A stretch of 37,576 nucleotides of DNA from Actinomycetales bacterium. Its GTDB lineage: Bacteria; Actinomycetota; Actinomycetes; Actinomycetales; JAHECE01. The notes under the pieces were generated by a model. The model did not search any database. It saw nothing but the letters and a program-made list of their open reading frames with translations, and was not told the DNA's origin. Location of the stretch: positions 1-37,576 of the forward strand of contig JARKOU010000077.1 in assembly GCA_029975645.1 (NCBI GenBank), written 5' to 3'. Every line of letters starts with the position of its first letter. Within the stretch, counting starts at the first letter, position 1. The position numbers and the translations under genes are program-made. Below, piece by piece: positions 30,599 to 37,576 of the stretch.

Positions 30599-31033
30599 TC
30601 AGGGCAGGGCCTCGACCGCCCGCTTGATGGTGGCCATCGAGGCGTCGACCTTCTTGTCCGAGTGGTAGATGACGGCATCGAGCGCCCTCATGAAGGCGGA
30701 GGGGGCGTCCCAGGTGAGCGAGAGCGTTGTCCCTGTGTCGTCGGGCTCGAAGGTGATCGTGAAGACGACCCAGGGGGTGTGGTCGACAATGCGCTCGTTG
30801 ACCACGTACTCGTCCCTGGTCATGAGGTAGTGCTTGCCGGTCTCGCCGAACTGGGTCTCGTAGGACGTGACGACGCCATCGGGCGTCCGGTGCACCGCCG
30901 CGACAGTGGCGTGCGTGCCGCGGGATTCCCACGGCGCCGCGGCGACGAAGTTCGCTGGGTCCGCGAGGTAGGTGAAGACCTTCTCCACGGGCGCGTCGAT
31001 GTGGATGCTGTGAATGTGCTTGTCCGTGGTCAC
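30599..31033 (-). CDS. SRPBCC-fold protein (polyketide cyclase/START-like)
   Basis: 144 residues from the GTG at 31033, chosen because the fold starts there although the frame stays open upstream. 'IHIDAPVEKVFTYLADPANFVAAAPW' (seen in parts) is the typical N-terminal strand-helix of SRPBCC proteins; the remainder alternates strands ('TSYETQFG', 'ERIVDHTPWVVFTITFEPDDTGTTLSLTWD') and ends with the long C-terminal helix. These domains bind hydrophobic ligands in a deep pocket. No catalytic residues can be assigned. Convergent with the aminotransferase gene; no operon partner. Confidence 0.85.
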   Translation of the reverse strand: MTTDKHIHSIHIDAPVEKVFTYLADPANFVAAAPWESRGTHATVAAVHRTPDGVVTSYETQFGETGKHYLMTRDEYVVNERIVDHTPWVVFTITFEPDDTGTTLSLTWDAPSAFMRALDAVIYHSDKKVDASMATIKRAVEALP

Positions 31034-31418
31034 GGTGTCCGCTTCCCTTCCGTTGAGGGCGATCCGAAGGGGGTCGCGCGGTGGCGGTTCGTCGGAGGTC
31101 GACTCGCCCCTCACTCTTGAGGCTCCGCTCGACGTGGGTGCGTACAAGGGACCTACGGCCCGAAGACGACGCCGGACCGGCCGTGCCCACGCCGCGGTTC
31201 GCTGAGATGCCCGGCGGCGTGTCACCATCGGCGTGAGCCCGCGCCGGCCGGCGGCGCAGGCGCCAAACGCGGCACCGTCGGCGCCCGATGTCAGCGCCCT
31301 GGTGAGGGTTGCCTGAGGCACGGGGCAGGGGCACGGCCCGGCGCCCGACCGTTCGCGGGCGCAGCCGCGGCACGGCGCCGTGCGCCGGTCGCGGTGCGGA
31401 TGCCGCGAAGGAGGAGAT
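31034..31418. other. Intergenic region (385 bases) between SRPBCC and SNF2 genes
   Basis: Divergent gap. I see no convincing small gene or RNA in it. The only clear structure is a 14-base perfect palindrome, GCACGGCGCCGTGC (31370-31383), 36 bases before the SNF2-type start. No strong -35/-10 pair stands out; the region is GC-rich with several short in-frame stops on both strands. Confidence 0.6.
31370..31383. promoter_or_regulatory. 14-base palindrome upstream of the SNF2-type gene
   Basis: GCACGGCGCCGTGC is perfectly self-complementary and lies 36 bases upstream of the GTG start at 31419. Position suits an operator or leader hairpin. In DNA this GC-rich such palindromes also arise by chance. 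Confidence 0.4.
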
Positions 31419-33569
31419 GTGGCACGACCAGGCCAACGTCGGGCGGGAGGCGCACGCACCGACGCCGGCGCCCAGCGCAGTCGCGCCCCGCGGCCGGCCG
31501 CCGAGCAGGGGATCATTCCGGTGCTCGCCGAGATCGCCCGCGAGGTCGACAACGCCGTGCGGCGACCGCCCACGCGCCCGTCGGTGCGCACGAAGTTCCA
31601 GGTGGTCGCTCTGCTCGTGCGTGAGGAGCGGGCCCGGGTACTGGCCGACGGCGGCTCGAGCGACGCGCGGCGCGCCAACCAGCTCAAGCGGCTCGACGGC
31701 GTGGCGACGCTCCTGGCCAGGACGGCGGCCCGGGACACCTCGCTGCTCGCGCTGCTCGCCGAGGACGCCCGGGTCTCCGACGCCGCGCGCGCGTACAAGG
31801 CGACGCTGATGCGGGCCGGCGGCCTGAAGCCACCCGAGGAGCCCGCGCCCGCAGCGCCCGCGGCGCCGGTGCCCGCCCCCGAGGGTCGGGTGGTGCCGCC
31901 GTCGGTGATTGCGCGGCAGCTCGCGAACCCGTTCCTGGCCCCGGACTTCGAGGCGGCGGCCGCGCGGGCCACCCCGCGGGCCCGTCGACTGGCCGGCTGG
32001 GAGCTGCTCGAGCCGCTCTTCCGGTCGTTCGAGTACGGGGCCACCGGTGCGCCGTCGTGCATGACGCTGCCCGCGCCGACGTCGGTGCCCGTCCCCGAAG
32101 GCCTGGAGCTGATGCCGCACCAGGCCCAGGTGGTCGCGGCCACCGCTCGCGGTCACCGCACTTTCCTGCTCGCCGACGAGCCTGGCCTCGGCAAGACCGC
32201 CCAGGCCTTGCTGGCCGCCCAGGCGGCGAACGCCTACCCGCTCCTGGTCGTCGTGCCCAACGTCGTCAAGACGAGCTGGGCGCACGAGGCCCAGCTGTGG
32301 ACCCCGCACCGCCGGCACACCGTGGTCTACGGCGACGGCGACCGGGTCAACGGGTTCGCCGACATCGTGATCGTCAACTACGAGCTCCTGGACCGGCACG
32401 TGGGCTGGCTGGGCGACCTCGGCTTCCGCGGCATGGTGGTCGACGAGGCGCCCTTCATCAAGAACAAGGGCTCCCAGCGGTCCCAGCACGTGCTGGCGAT
32501 CTCGGAGCGGATCCGTTCCCGTACGGCCCGCCCGCTGCTGATGGCGCTCACCGGCACCCCGCTGATCAACGACATCGAGGACTTCCGCGCGATCTGGCAG
32601 TTCCTCGGTTGGATCGACGACACGATGCCGCGCCGAGAGCTGATGGACGCCCTGGAGGAGACCGGCCTGACGCCGGCCGATCCGGGCTTCTACGCCGCCG
32701 CGCGAACCAGCGTGATCGACCTGGGCATCGTGCGTCGCCGCAAGATCGACGTGGCCGCCGACATCCCCGCCCGACGGGTGGCGGACCTGCCGGTCGAGCT
32801 CGACGGCGCCGCCGCCCGCTCGATCCGCGACGCCGAGGCGGAACTCGCCCGGCAACTGGTCGGGCGCTACCGGGCCGCTTTGGAGTCGCGCCCTGTCGGT
32901 GAGGTCGGGGACGGGATCGACCTCGAGCTCGCCCGCCGGGTGGCGGCGGGGGCGCTGCGGGACGCGAGCTCGCAGAGCGGTGGCGAGAACGTGTTCACGA
33001 TGGTCCGACGCATCGGCCAGGCCAAGGCGGGGCTGGCCGCCGACTTCGCCGCGCAGCTCGCCCGCAACGTCGGGAAGGTGGTGTTCTTCGCCAAGCACGT
33101 CGACGTCATGGACCAGGCCGAGGAGACCTTCGCCCAGCGCGGCATCCGTTACGCCTCGATCCGAGGCGACCAGACGCCGACGGCGCGCGAGAAGAACATC
33201 GCCGCGTTCGTGAACGACCCCGACGTCGCGATCGTGGTGTGCTCGCTCATGGCCGCAGGCGTGGGGCTGAACCTCCAGGTCGCCTCCAACCTGGTGCTGG
33301 CGGAGCTGTCCTGGACCGACGCGGAGCAGACCCAGGCCATCGACCGGATCCACCGGATCGGCCAGGCCGAGCCGGTCACCGCGTGGCGGATCATCGCCGC
33401 GCAGACCATCGACTCCACGATCGCCGAGTTGATCGACAGCAAGTCCGGCCTCGCCGCCCGGGCGCTGGACGGGGCGCCGGACGACGACGCCTCACCGTCC
33501 AGGACGGTGCAGGTCGAGGCTCTGGTCCGGCTGCTCACCGACGCGCTCGCCGCCGAGGGCGTCGGCTGA
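31419..33569 (+). CDS. SNF2-family DNA-dependent ATPase/helicase-like protein
   Basis: 716 residues from GTG 31419, which has AAGGAG five bases upstream. Residues 1-210 are a non-motor N-terminal region with an Arg-rich start, a helical part and a Pro/Ala linker. The motor has motif I 'LADEPGLGK259T', motif II D342-E-A-P345 where SNF2 proteins normally have DEAH or DEAQ, motif III 'LTGTP', then the second RecA half with 'KVVFFAKHVDVMDQ', 'SLMAAGVGLNLQVASNL' and motif VI 'QAIDRIHRIGQ'. It should use ATP to move along or remodel DNA. No nuclease, methylase or zinc-finger partner is encoded nearby, so housekeeping repair and defence roles are both open. Confidence 0.9.
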   Translation: MARPGQRRAGGARTDAGAQRSRAPRPAAEQGIIPVLAEIAREVDNAVRRPPTRPSVRTKFQVVALLVREERARVLADGGSSDARRANQLKRLDGVATLLARTAARDTSLLALLAEDARVSDAARAYKATLMRAGGLKPPEEPAPAAPAAPVPAPEGRVVPPSVIARQLANPFLAPDFEAAAARATPRARRLAGWELLEPLFRSFEYGATGAPSCMTLPAPTSVPVPEGLELMPHQAQVVAATARGHRTFLLADEPGLGKTAQALLAAQAANAYPLLVVVPNVVKTSWAHEAQLWTPHRRHTVVYGDGDRVNGFADIVIVNYELLDRHVGWLGDLGFRGMVVDEAPFIKNKGSQRSQHVLAISERIRSRTARPLLMALTGTPLINDIEDFRAIWQFLGWIDDTMPRRELMDALEETGLTPADPGFYAAARTSVIDLGIVRRRKIDVAADIPARRVADLPVELDGAAARSIRDAEAELARQLVGRYRAALESRPVGEVGDGIDLELARRVAAGALRDASSQSGGENVFTMVRRIGQAKAGLAADFAAQLARNVGKVVFFAKHVDVMDQAEETFAQRGIRYASIRGDQTPTAREKNIAAFVNDPDVAIVVCSLMAAGVGLNLQVASNLVLAELSWTDAEQTQAIDRIHRIGQAEPVTAWRIIAAQTIDSTIAELIDSKSGLAARALDGAPDDDASPSRTVQVEALVRLLTDALAAEGVG

Positions 33570-33706
33570 GCCTCCTGACGACCACCGCGCCTTGCGCGGG
33601 TCATGGGTGGAGGCCGCGGCGTTCGCCTCGTGGAGCCCGCAGGCCGGACGTTGCGAGCGTCCGCCGGCTGACATCCGGTGTCGTGGATGACTCGGGCTCG
33701 GAGTGG

Positions 33707-34198
33707 TTACTCGCCGATCGGGTTGCTCTGAGCGGGCCCTCCATGGAAGCCATCCCATATGCCGATCGGAGTCGCGCCGTCGCTCGCGTAAACGGTGAGC
33801 GGGCGGGTACCCCGAACGCCTCGCTCGTTCTCCCAGGCGAGGGCCTCCTCGGGCGACGTGACGTCAGCCGCTTCCGCTGCGACGAGCTCTGTCGCGTAGA
33901 TGTACCCGGTCTCACCGCCCGCGTATTCCACGAGGACGAGGTCCGGTGCGGCCGCAGCCTCGGCGGAGTCATCAAGAGGTCCGAAGGTCTGCCCCGCCGC
34001 GTTGCGGGGGAACGAACTCGGCGCCTGTGCTGCGGTCAACGCTGCGGCAGGGGTGCGCGCGCCCTCGCCCGCGAACGCGACACCAGCGAGTCCACCGATG
34101 AGTAGGCCGGCGACGGCGCCCGAAGTAATCAGGCTCATTCTTCGGGAGCTCGAGCGTGCTGTGCGTTCGACCCCCGTCGTTGTCTTTGCCATCGACAT
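33707..34198 (-). CDS. Secreted or membrane-anchored small protein of unknown function
   Basis: 163 residues from ATG 34198; a TTG at 34201 and an ATG at 34192 are close alternatives, none with a strong ribosome site. A basic N terminus leads to a hydrophobic segment 'LITSGAVAGLLIGGLAGVAFA' cut here as a likely signal with A-F-A cleavage near residue 43. The mature part carries 'LVLVEYAGGETGYIYATEL', a helix 'SPEEALAWENERG' and 'PLTVYASDGATPIGIWDGF', suggesting a small mixed alpha/beta fold. No family recognised. A 40-base stretch coding for its signal region recurs in damaged form at 36578-36620. Confidence 0.65.
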   Translation of the reverse strand: MSMAKTTTGVERTARSSSRRMSLITSGAVAGLLIGGLAGVAFAGEGARTPAAALTAAQAPSSFPRNAAGQTFGPLDDSAEAAAAPDLVLVEYAGGETGYIYATELVAAEAADVTSPEEALAWENERGVRGTRPLTVYASDGATPIGIWDGFHGGPAQSNPIGE

Positions 34199-34384
34199 CA
34201 ACCGTTCTGGTTCGGGCTTGGCGAACGTCGCGTAGGTGCTATTGGAAGTCCCGACCTACTGGTCGAATCATGAACCATATGCGTGCAGGGTGCAATGTAT
34301 GCCGAAGGGGCATGGAACAGGCGTGCGCGTGAGGGTCCAGCGGCGTGCCCGCCGGTATTCGACGGCGCCCGGCGGCGGGTCCGG

Positions 34385-34666
34385 TCAGAAGGGCCGGTAG
34401 GCGTCGCGACGGTGGTCGATGCGCAGGACGACGACCTCGTGGGTGTCGTCGTTGATTCGGTAGAGGACGCGGTAGGTGCCTCGGCGGGCAGACCAGATGC
34501 CCGTCAGGTCGTCGCGGAGTTGCTTTCCGACCCGGTGGGGGTTGTCGACGAGCGCGGTGGTGAGGAACTCGATGACAGCAGTCGCGACCGGCTCGGGCAG
34601 TCTCTGGGCGATGGCTCGTTGCGCCGGGGGAGTAAGGACCAGTTCGTACGGGGTCGTCGTGATCAC
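34385..34666 (-). CDS. RelE/ParE-type toxin of a type II toxin-antitoxin pair
   Basis: 93 residues from a GTG overlapping the antitoxin stop by four bases. Pattern of the RelE superfamily: 'LVLTPPAQRAIAQRLPEPVATAVIEFL' helical start, 'RVGKQLRDDLTGIWSARRGTYRVLYRI' central strands with the Arg residues typical of RelE mRNA interferases, and 'VVVLRIDHRRDAY' at the end with His/Arg/Tyr. It would cut mRNA at the ribosome when free of its antitoxin. Distinct from ParE only by details not resolvable here; the C-terminal H-R-R-D-A-Y favours RelE. Confidence 0.93.
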   Translation of the reverse strand: MITTTPYELVLTPPAQRAIAQRLPEPVATAVIEFLTTALVDNPHRVGKQLRDDLTGIWSARRGTYRVLYRINDDTHEVVVLRIDHRRDAYRPF

Positions 34667-34929
34667 GGCCGCAGGCGGCGTACGGCGTCGGCGCCGCGGA
34701 TCACGTCGCCCCGGGCGTAGGCGGCGTCGGCCTCTCGGATGTCGGCGAGGGCGTCCGGGTCGGAGAGGACGGCGAGCGTCTCTTCGAGTTGGGCGAGGTC
34801 GTCGGTGCTGATGATGACGGCGGCGGGGTGGCCGTTGCGGGTGACGATGACGCGCTCGTGGTGGTGCTCCACGCGGTCAACGACGTCACTGAGGTGGTCG
34901 CGCACGGCGCGGAGCGATTCGGTACTCAT
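34663..34929 (-). CDS. Phd/YefM-type antitoxin
   Basis: 88 residues from ATG 34929. Phd/YefM features: 'LRAVRDHLSDVVDRVEHHHERVIVTRNGHPAAVIISTDDLAQLEETL' read in parts, the N-terminal DNA-binding fold, followed by an acidic, flexible C-terminal part that would wrap the toxin ('SDPDALADIREADAAYARGD'). An in-frame GTG at 34935 is a possible start but lies inside the palindrome. It precedes and overlaps the toxin gene, the standard antitoxin-first order. It probably represses its own promoter through the palindrome at 34931-34944. Confidence 0.93.
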   Translation of the reverse strand: MSTESLRAVRDHLSDVVDRVEHHHERVIVTRNGHPAAVIISTDDLAQLEETLAVLSDPDALADIREADAAYARGDVIRGADAVRRLRP

Positions 34930-34930
34930 G

Positions 34931-34944
34931 GCCACAATTGTGGC
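34931..34944. promoter_or_regulatory. Perfect 14-base palindrome abutting the antitoxin start codon
   Basis: GCCACAATTGTGGC is fully self-complementary, A/T-rich in the middle and separated from the antitoxin ATG by one base. It is the probable autoregulatory operator of the toxin-antitoxin operon. If so, the message is leaderless or has a very short leader, since a Shine-Dalgarno site is not present between palindrome and start. Confidence 0.75.
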
Positions 34945-35004
34945 GCTCTGGGATCCGACTGTCGACTGTCCCCTCGTTCCCGGGCACTGCCGTTCGAGGG
35001 CGGC

Positions 35005-35916
35005 TCAACGGGGGCCGTTGACGAAGGTGAGGATGTCGCCGGGGACTCGCTTGTCGGCGGCGGTGCCGCCGTGGCCGCGGCCTTCGTACCGGATGACTGT
35101 GCACCTCGGGATGAGCCGACTGGTCTCCTCGACGATGTCCCGCGTGAAGAAGATGTCCTGGTCGCCGGCGATGATCAGCACGGGTGCGGTGATCTGGCTC
35201 AGGACGGGCCTGGCGTCGAGGTCCATCTCGGCGCGGGTCTCGACGAGGACGTCGGCGAGGTTGTAGCCGGAGCGGGCCAGTACGCGCCCGAGGAGCGGTG
35301 CGAGGATGCGGGTGGCCGCGCGCCGGGACCGGCCGGGCGGGAGCATCTCCTCCAGGAGCGGGCCCGCGGCCTCGGTGAACCGGCCGTGGCCGAGGGCCTC
35401 ACCGAAGCGGCGGTCGGTCTCCTTGCCTGCTTCGGTGATCGCGGCGGAGGAGGCGACGAGGGCGACGCGGCCGACGGCGTCGGGATGCCGTGCGGCGAGG
35501 ACGAGGGCGATCGTCCCGCCGAAGGAGAGCCCGACGACAACGTCGACGTGGCCACCGAACCTTTCGTCGATGACGTCGGCGACGTCGTCGGCCATGTCGG
35601 CGATGGTGTGTCCGGGTGGCATGTTGCGCCGGCGTGAGAGGCGCCAGACGGTGAAGCCTGCGGCGGCCAATGGTCGGAGGATCCCGATGCCCAGGTGCGC
35701 CCAGATCCCGGTGAACGGCACGGTGCCCGGTCCGCCGGGGAGGAAGATCACCGTTCTCGGGCCGTCGCCGATCGCCGCGTACTCGATGCCGTTGGAGAAC
35801 GTCCCGGTGCGGATCCGCGGCCGCGGCGGCCGGGGGGTGCGGCGGGCTGCGGTGGCGACGGCGACGGCGACTCCCGCTGCAGCCGCGAGGATCAGGGCCG
35901 TCCGCCGTGCGTGCAT
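35005..35916 (-). CDS. Alpha/beta hydrolase, membrane-anchored (paralogue 2)
   Basis: 303 residues; ATG 35916 with GAGGGAG upstream. N-terminal hydrophobic helix at about 5-22. Oxyanion motif 'LPGGPGTVP' (about 60-68), nucleophile elbow G-L-S-F-G-G (serine near 131), acid in 'IAGDQDIFFTRD' and histidine in 'EGRGHGG'. It matches the hydrolase at 14440-15360 along most of its length: the shared 'GTFxNG', 'AxGDGPRT', 'GFTVW', 'SRRR/TRRRxMP' and 'DIVEETSRLIP/DVVEETARLIP' segments align. The two differ in the elbow (S-F versus S-Y), so substrates may differ. Located between the toxin-antitoxin pair and an ACT-domain gene, all on the minus strand. Confidence 0.85.
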   Translation of the reverse strand: MHARRTALILAAAAGVAVAVATAARRTPRPPRPRIRTGTFSNGIEYAAIGDGPRTVIFLPGGPGTVPFTGIWAHLGIGILRPLAAAGFTVWRLSRRRNMPPGHTIADMADDVADVIDERFGGHVDVVVGLSFGGTIALVLAARHPDAVGRVALVASSAAITEAGKETDRRFGEALGHGRFTEAAGPLLEEMLPPGRSRRAATRILAPLLGRVLARSGYNLADVLVETRAEMDLDARPVLSQITAPVLIIAGDQDIFFTRDIVEETSRLIPRCTVIRYEGRGHGGTAADKRVPGDILTFVNGPR

Positions 35917-36077
35917 CTCCCGCTCCCTCGGCTCGACGTGGCCGTGGCGGGGGGCGCGGCTCCCGCCACGGGACCGGGACCGGCGGCCACCGCCGAAGCG
36001 GTGACTCGATCTCGCCGAGCCCACGGTACGCCCAGGGCCGGTCGGTCGGGGCTGTCAGGGGTGCCCGGGCGACGGTG

Positions 36078-36476
36078 TCAGGTGGGTGGGGCGCTGAGCC
36101 GGGCGAGCACTGCCAGGGCGGCGTCGGCGTCGTGGGCGGGGACGAAGACGTGGTCGTGGTGGTGCCCGGCGATGACGTTGCACGCGATCCCGGCGTCGGC
36201 GAGGCGGGTGGCGACGGCGGCGGTGAGGCCGACGGCGTCGAGGGCGGAGTGCACGCGCAGGGTGATCCACGCGGCGGCGAAGTCGTAGTCCAGGCCAGCC
36301 GCATCGGCCTGGTGGTGGGGCAGGACGAGGGTCAGGCCCTCGTCCTCGAGCACGGTGGCGACGGGTGTGGCGCCGGCCGGGACACCGGTCGTGGTGGTGG
36401 TGAAGACGTAGGTCCCGGGGTGGAGCTCGGGGCGCAGCGTGGCCAGCAGCACGCCCAGGTCCCGCTCACCGCCCAC
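36078..36476 (-). CDS. ACT-domain protein
   Basis: 132 residues from GTG 36476. Two ACT-like halves: residues about 8-62 ('LATLRPELHPGTYVFTTT', 'VATVLEDEGLTLVLP') and about 68-130 ('AAWITLRVHSALDAVGLTAAVATRLADAGIACNVIAGHHHDHVFVPAHDADAALAVL', read in parts). This matches a family of free-standing ACT proteins annotated from genome sequencing (COG3602-like), whose ligands are probably amino acids. The H-H-H-D-H cluster near residue 105 is a recurring feature of the family as I recall. No direct functional partner is adjacent. Confidence 0.85.
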   Translation of the reverse strand: MGGERDLGVLLATLRPELHPGTYVFTTTTTGVPAGATPVATVLEDEGLTLVLPHHQADAAGLDYDFAAAWITLRVHSALDAVGLTAAVATRLADAGIACNVIAGHHHDHVFVPAHDADAALAVLARLSAPPT

Positions 36477-36577
36477 GCCCCTGAGTCTGCCAACCCTCGG
36501 GAGCGCTGGACCGCCGCACGGGCCGGCGGACCGGACAGCGGATTCTCAGGCCCACCACAAGGCACACCGGAAGCGCC

Positions 36578-36620
36578 GCTGATGAGTAGGCCGCGACGGC
36601 GCCCAAAGTGACCAAGCCGC
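36578..36620 (-). pseudogene. Decayed fragment resembling the signal region of the 33707-34198 gene
   Basis: On the minus strand this stretch aligns with the signal-peptide codons of the small secreted protein (34097-34137). Twelve bases GATGAGTAGGCC match exactly, one G is missing in this copy, twelve bases GCGACGGCGCCC match exactly, and about 9 of the next 14 match. The one-base deletion shifts the frame. Downstream coding is not recognisable, so this is a relic rather than a gene. Confidence 0.5.
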
Positions 36621-36731
36621 AACGAATCGAGGTCCTGCCTCGAATTCTTTCTCTCTCCCCGCGCGGGCGATACGATGGATTCTTCGGCGCGGCGTCAGGT
36701 CGAGGGCCGGAATCCGGGGTCGGAGCGCAGA

Positions 36732-37229
36732 ATGAACATCATCAGCGTGGGTGCAGTTGCCGCAGAGCGCGAGCGTCGAGTCGGCCCGGGCCTGTCCTGG
36801 GGAGTGGCCGCGCTTCTCGTGACCGTCGGTGTCATCGGCTTGACCGTGTGCCTGGGCGCTCAGCGGTCGCTCGACGACCTGGCCGCGAACGGGACTCCCG
36901 TCACCAGCACCGTCCTCGTGGTGGGCATGGGGGGCATGAGCCCCACGGTCACGGCGGAGTACACCACCGCCGACGGCTCGACCGTCGTCGCGCAAAGCAA
37001 TCGGTTCGACATGGGAGTGCTCGACCTGCGAAACGGGGACAAGCTGGACATCCTGTACGACCCTGCCGACCCGACCCGCTTCCAGGGTGCGGACTGGTCG
37101 CCCCCGCGGAGCCTGCCCTGGCTGGGAGCGTCCTGGCTGGTCCTCGCCGTCGGGCTCGCTGTGGTGATCGTCGTCCGGGCGCGGTCGGCACGCGCGGACA
37201 GCGAGACGCGTCCTGCGGATGCAGGGTGA
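36732..37229 (+). CDS. DUF3592-like membrane protein
   Basis: 165 residues from ATG 36732 with GGAGCG five bases upstream; a further ATG at 36675 is possible. Two membrane helices (about 21-42 and 130-149) flank an extracytoplasmic or lumenal region of about 85 residues: 'GTPVTSTVLVVGMGGMSPTVTAEYTTADGSTVVA' and 'LRNGDKLDILYDPADPTRFQGAD'. The G-D-x-L-x-I-L-Y-D-P-x-D-P-x-R pattern between two helices is typical of the DUF3592 family, whose function is unknown. It is alone on the plus strand. Confidence 0.8.
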   Translation: MNIISVGAVAAERERRVGPGLSWGVAALLVTVGVIGLTVCLGAQRSLDDLAANGTPVTSTVLVVGMGGMSPTVTAEYTTADGSTVVAQSNRFDMGVLDLRNGDKLDILYDPADPTRFQGADWSPPRSLPWLGASWLVLAVGLAVVIVVRARSARADSETRPADAG

Positions 37230-37369
37230 TCGGTGCCCTCGAACGCAGTAGAGCCGTCGGCGGTTACCGGACGAGTCCGACGCTCCCCACGGATGTCCAC
37301 GGACGAACGGTTCCCCAGGCCAAGCGGTGCCGCGAGTGGGACTGGAATGCGCTGACCGCCCGCTGACTT

Positions 37370-37576
37370 TCAACCGCGCAATCGATACCGCAGGTGAAGC
37401 ACGCGGTTGCCTCGAATCACCACGTCAGGATCCGCCAGCAGATGCTGCGCGTGGACCGACCCGAAGTAGCGCTTGCCGGAGCCGAACACGACGGGTGCGA
37501 CGTCCATGCGCACTTCGTCGATGAGGCCCGCGGCGAGCACCTGGCCACCGACGTCGCCGGCGGCGACCTCGATGAT
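37370..37576 (-). CDS. Dihydrofolate reductase-like/RibD C-terminal domain protein (5' end cut by window)
   Basis: The 68 visible C-terminal residues read on the minus strand: 'GDVGGQVLAAGLIDEVRMDVAPVVFGSGKRYFG' (in parts), which is the NADPH-binding and late-strand region of the RibD_C/DHFR-like family ('GGxxLixxxLxDExxLxxxPVxxGxGxxxF'). Stop at 37370-37372. These enzymes reduce pyrimidine or pterin-like substrates with NADPH; small stand-alone members are common in actinobacteria and mostly uncharacterised. The start and the N-terminal two thirds lie beyond the window. Confidence 0.85.
   Translation of the reverse strand: MIEVAAGDVGGQVLAAGLIDEVRMDVAPVVFGSGKRYFGSVHAQHLLADPDVVIRGNRVLHLRYRLRG

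Noticed and set aside
30282-33353. 1023-codon minus-strand open frame through the SRPBCC and SNF2 region.
   Set aside because: It runs opposite or out of frame with three genes with recognised motifs, so it is not real.
33645-33663. CGGACG/CGTCCG hairpin between the convergent SNF2 and secreted-protein genes as terminator.
   Set aside because: Arms are only six bases with a 7-base loop and no T run; too weak in GC-rich DNA to annotate.
1-37576. Prophage, insertion sequence, integron or biosynthetic gene cluster.
   Set aside because: No transposase, integrase, phage structural, polyketide or peptide synthetase motif is seen in any frame; gene content is ordinary chromosome with small accessory segments.

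Overview
The window is high-GC DNA with strong codon bias to G/C in third positions, many GTG starts, short intergenic gaps and frequent 4-base ATGA/GTGA gene overlaps. Together with an actinobacterial-type GntR/NagE/NagB/NagA set, a DUF190-linked CrcB pair and a NarL-type kinase/regulator pair, this suggests an actinobacterium, most likely of the order Micrococcales (Cellulomonas/Isoptericola-like). The taxonomic call is inference. It reads as chromosome: I see no insertion sequence, integrase, phage gene or CRISPR array.

Layout. 1-3488: a glycine betaine/osmoprotectant ABC importer, with two permeases and a lipoprotein binding protein on the minus strand and the ATPase transcribed divergently. 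3595-6113: an ATP-grasp protein, a strong bidirectional terminator, tRNA-His, oligoribonuclease and a membrane protein with a degenerate Mrr-nuclease-like domain. 6221-7418: a tightly overlapping fluoride-export operon crcB-DUF190-crcB. 7707-12520: a cell-surface pair, an OafA-type acyltransferase with an SGNH domain followed by a secreted protein with three SLH repeats, a glutamine-amidotransferase-like domain and a NodB-like deacetylase domain. 12534-14384: an alcohol-dehydrogenase-like oxidoreductase divergent from a TetR regulator, with two near-identical palindromes between them. 14440-20550 (minus): histidine kinase, response regulator, four-helix membrane protein, multicopper oxidase and alpha/beta hydrolase, with clustered GTCCCG palindromes upstream of the membrane protein.

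20639-25838 is an N-acetylglucosamine uptake and catabolism locus: a GntR/UTRA regulator divergent from PTS EIIA, EIICB, NagB and NagA, with DasR-like (dre) operators in the divergent promoter. GlcNAc would be imported and phosphorylated by the PTS, deacetylated by NagA and deaminated and isomerised by NagB to fructose-6-phosphate. The NagB has methionine where the E. coli family has a catalytic glutamate.

25991-30495 carries two small membrane proteins, a large formylglycine-type sulfatase and a class I/II aminotransferase. 30599-33569 has an SRPBCC protein and a SNF2-type ATPase. 33707-37576 holds small accessory genes: a secreted protein, a Phd/RelE toxin-antitoxin pair whose promoter palindrome abuts its start codon, a second copy of the alpha/beta hydrolase family, an ACT-domain protein, a decayed fragment resembling the secreted protein, a DUF3592-like membrane protein and the end of a RibD-C/DHFR-like reductase.

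I found no complete new defence or secondary-metabolite system. The most unusual items are the SLH/amidotransferase-like/NodB surface protein beside its acyltransferase, the NagB active-site change, the kinase-regulator-linked copper oxidase operon with its palindrome cluster, and several repeat elements in short intergenic gaps. All family assignments come from reading motifs by eye, with no database search.
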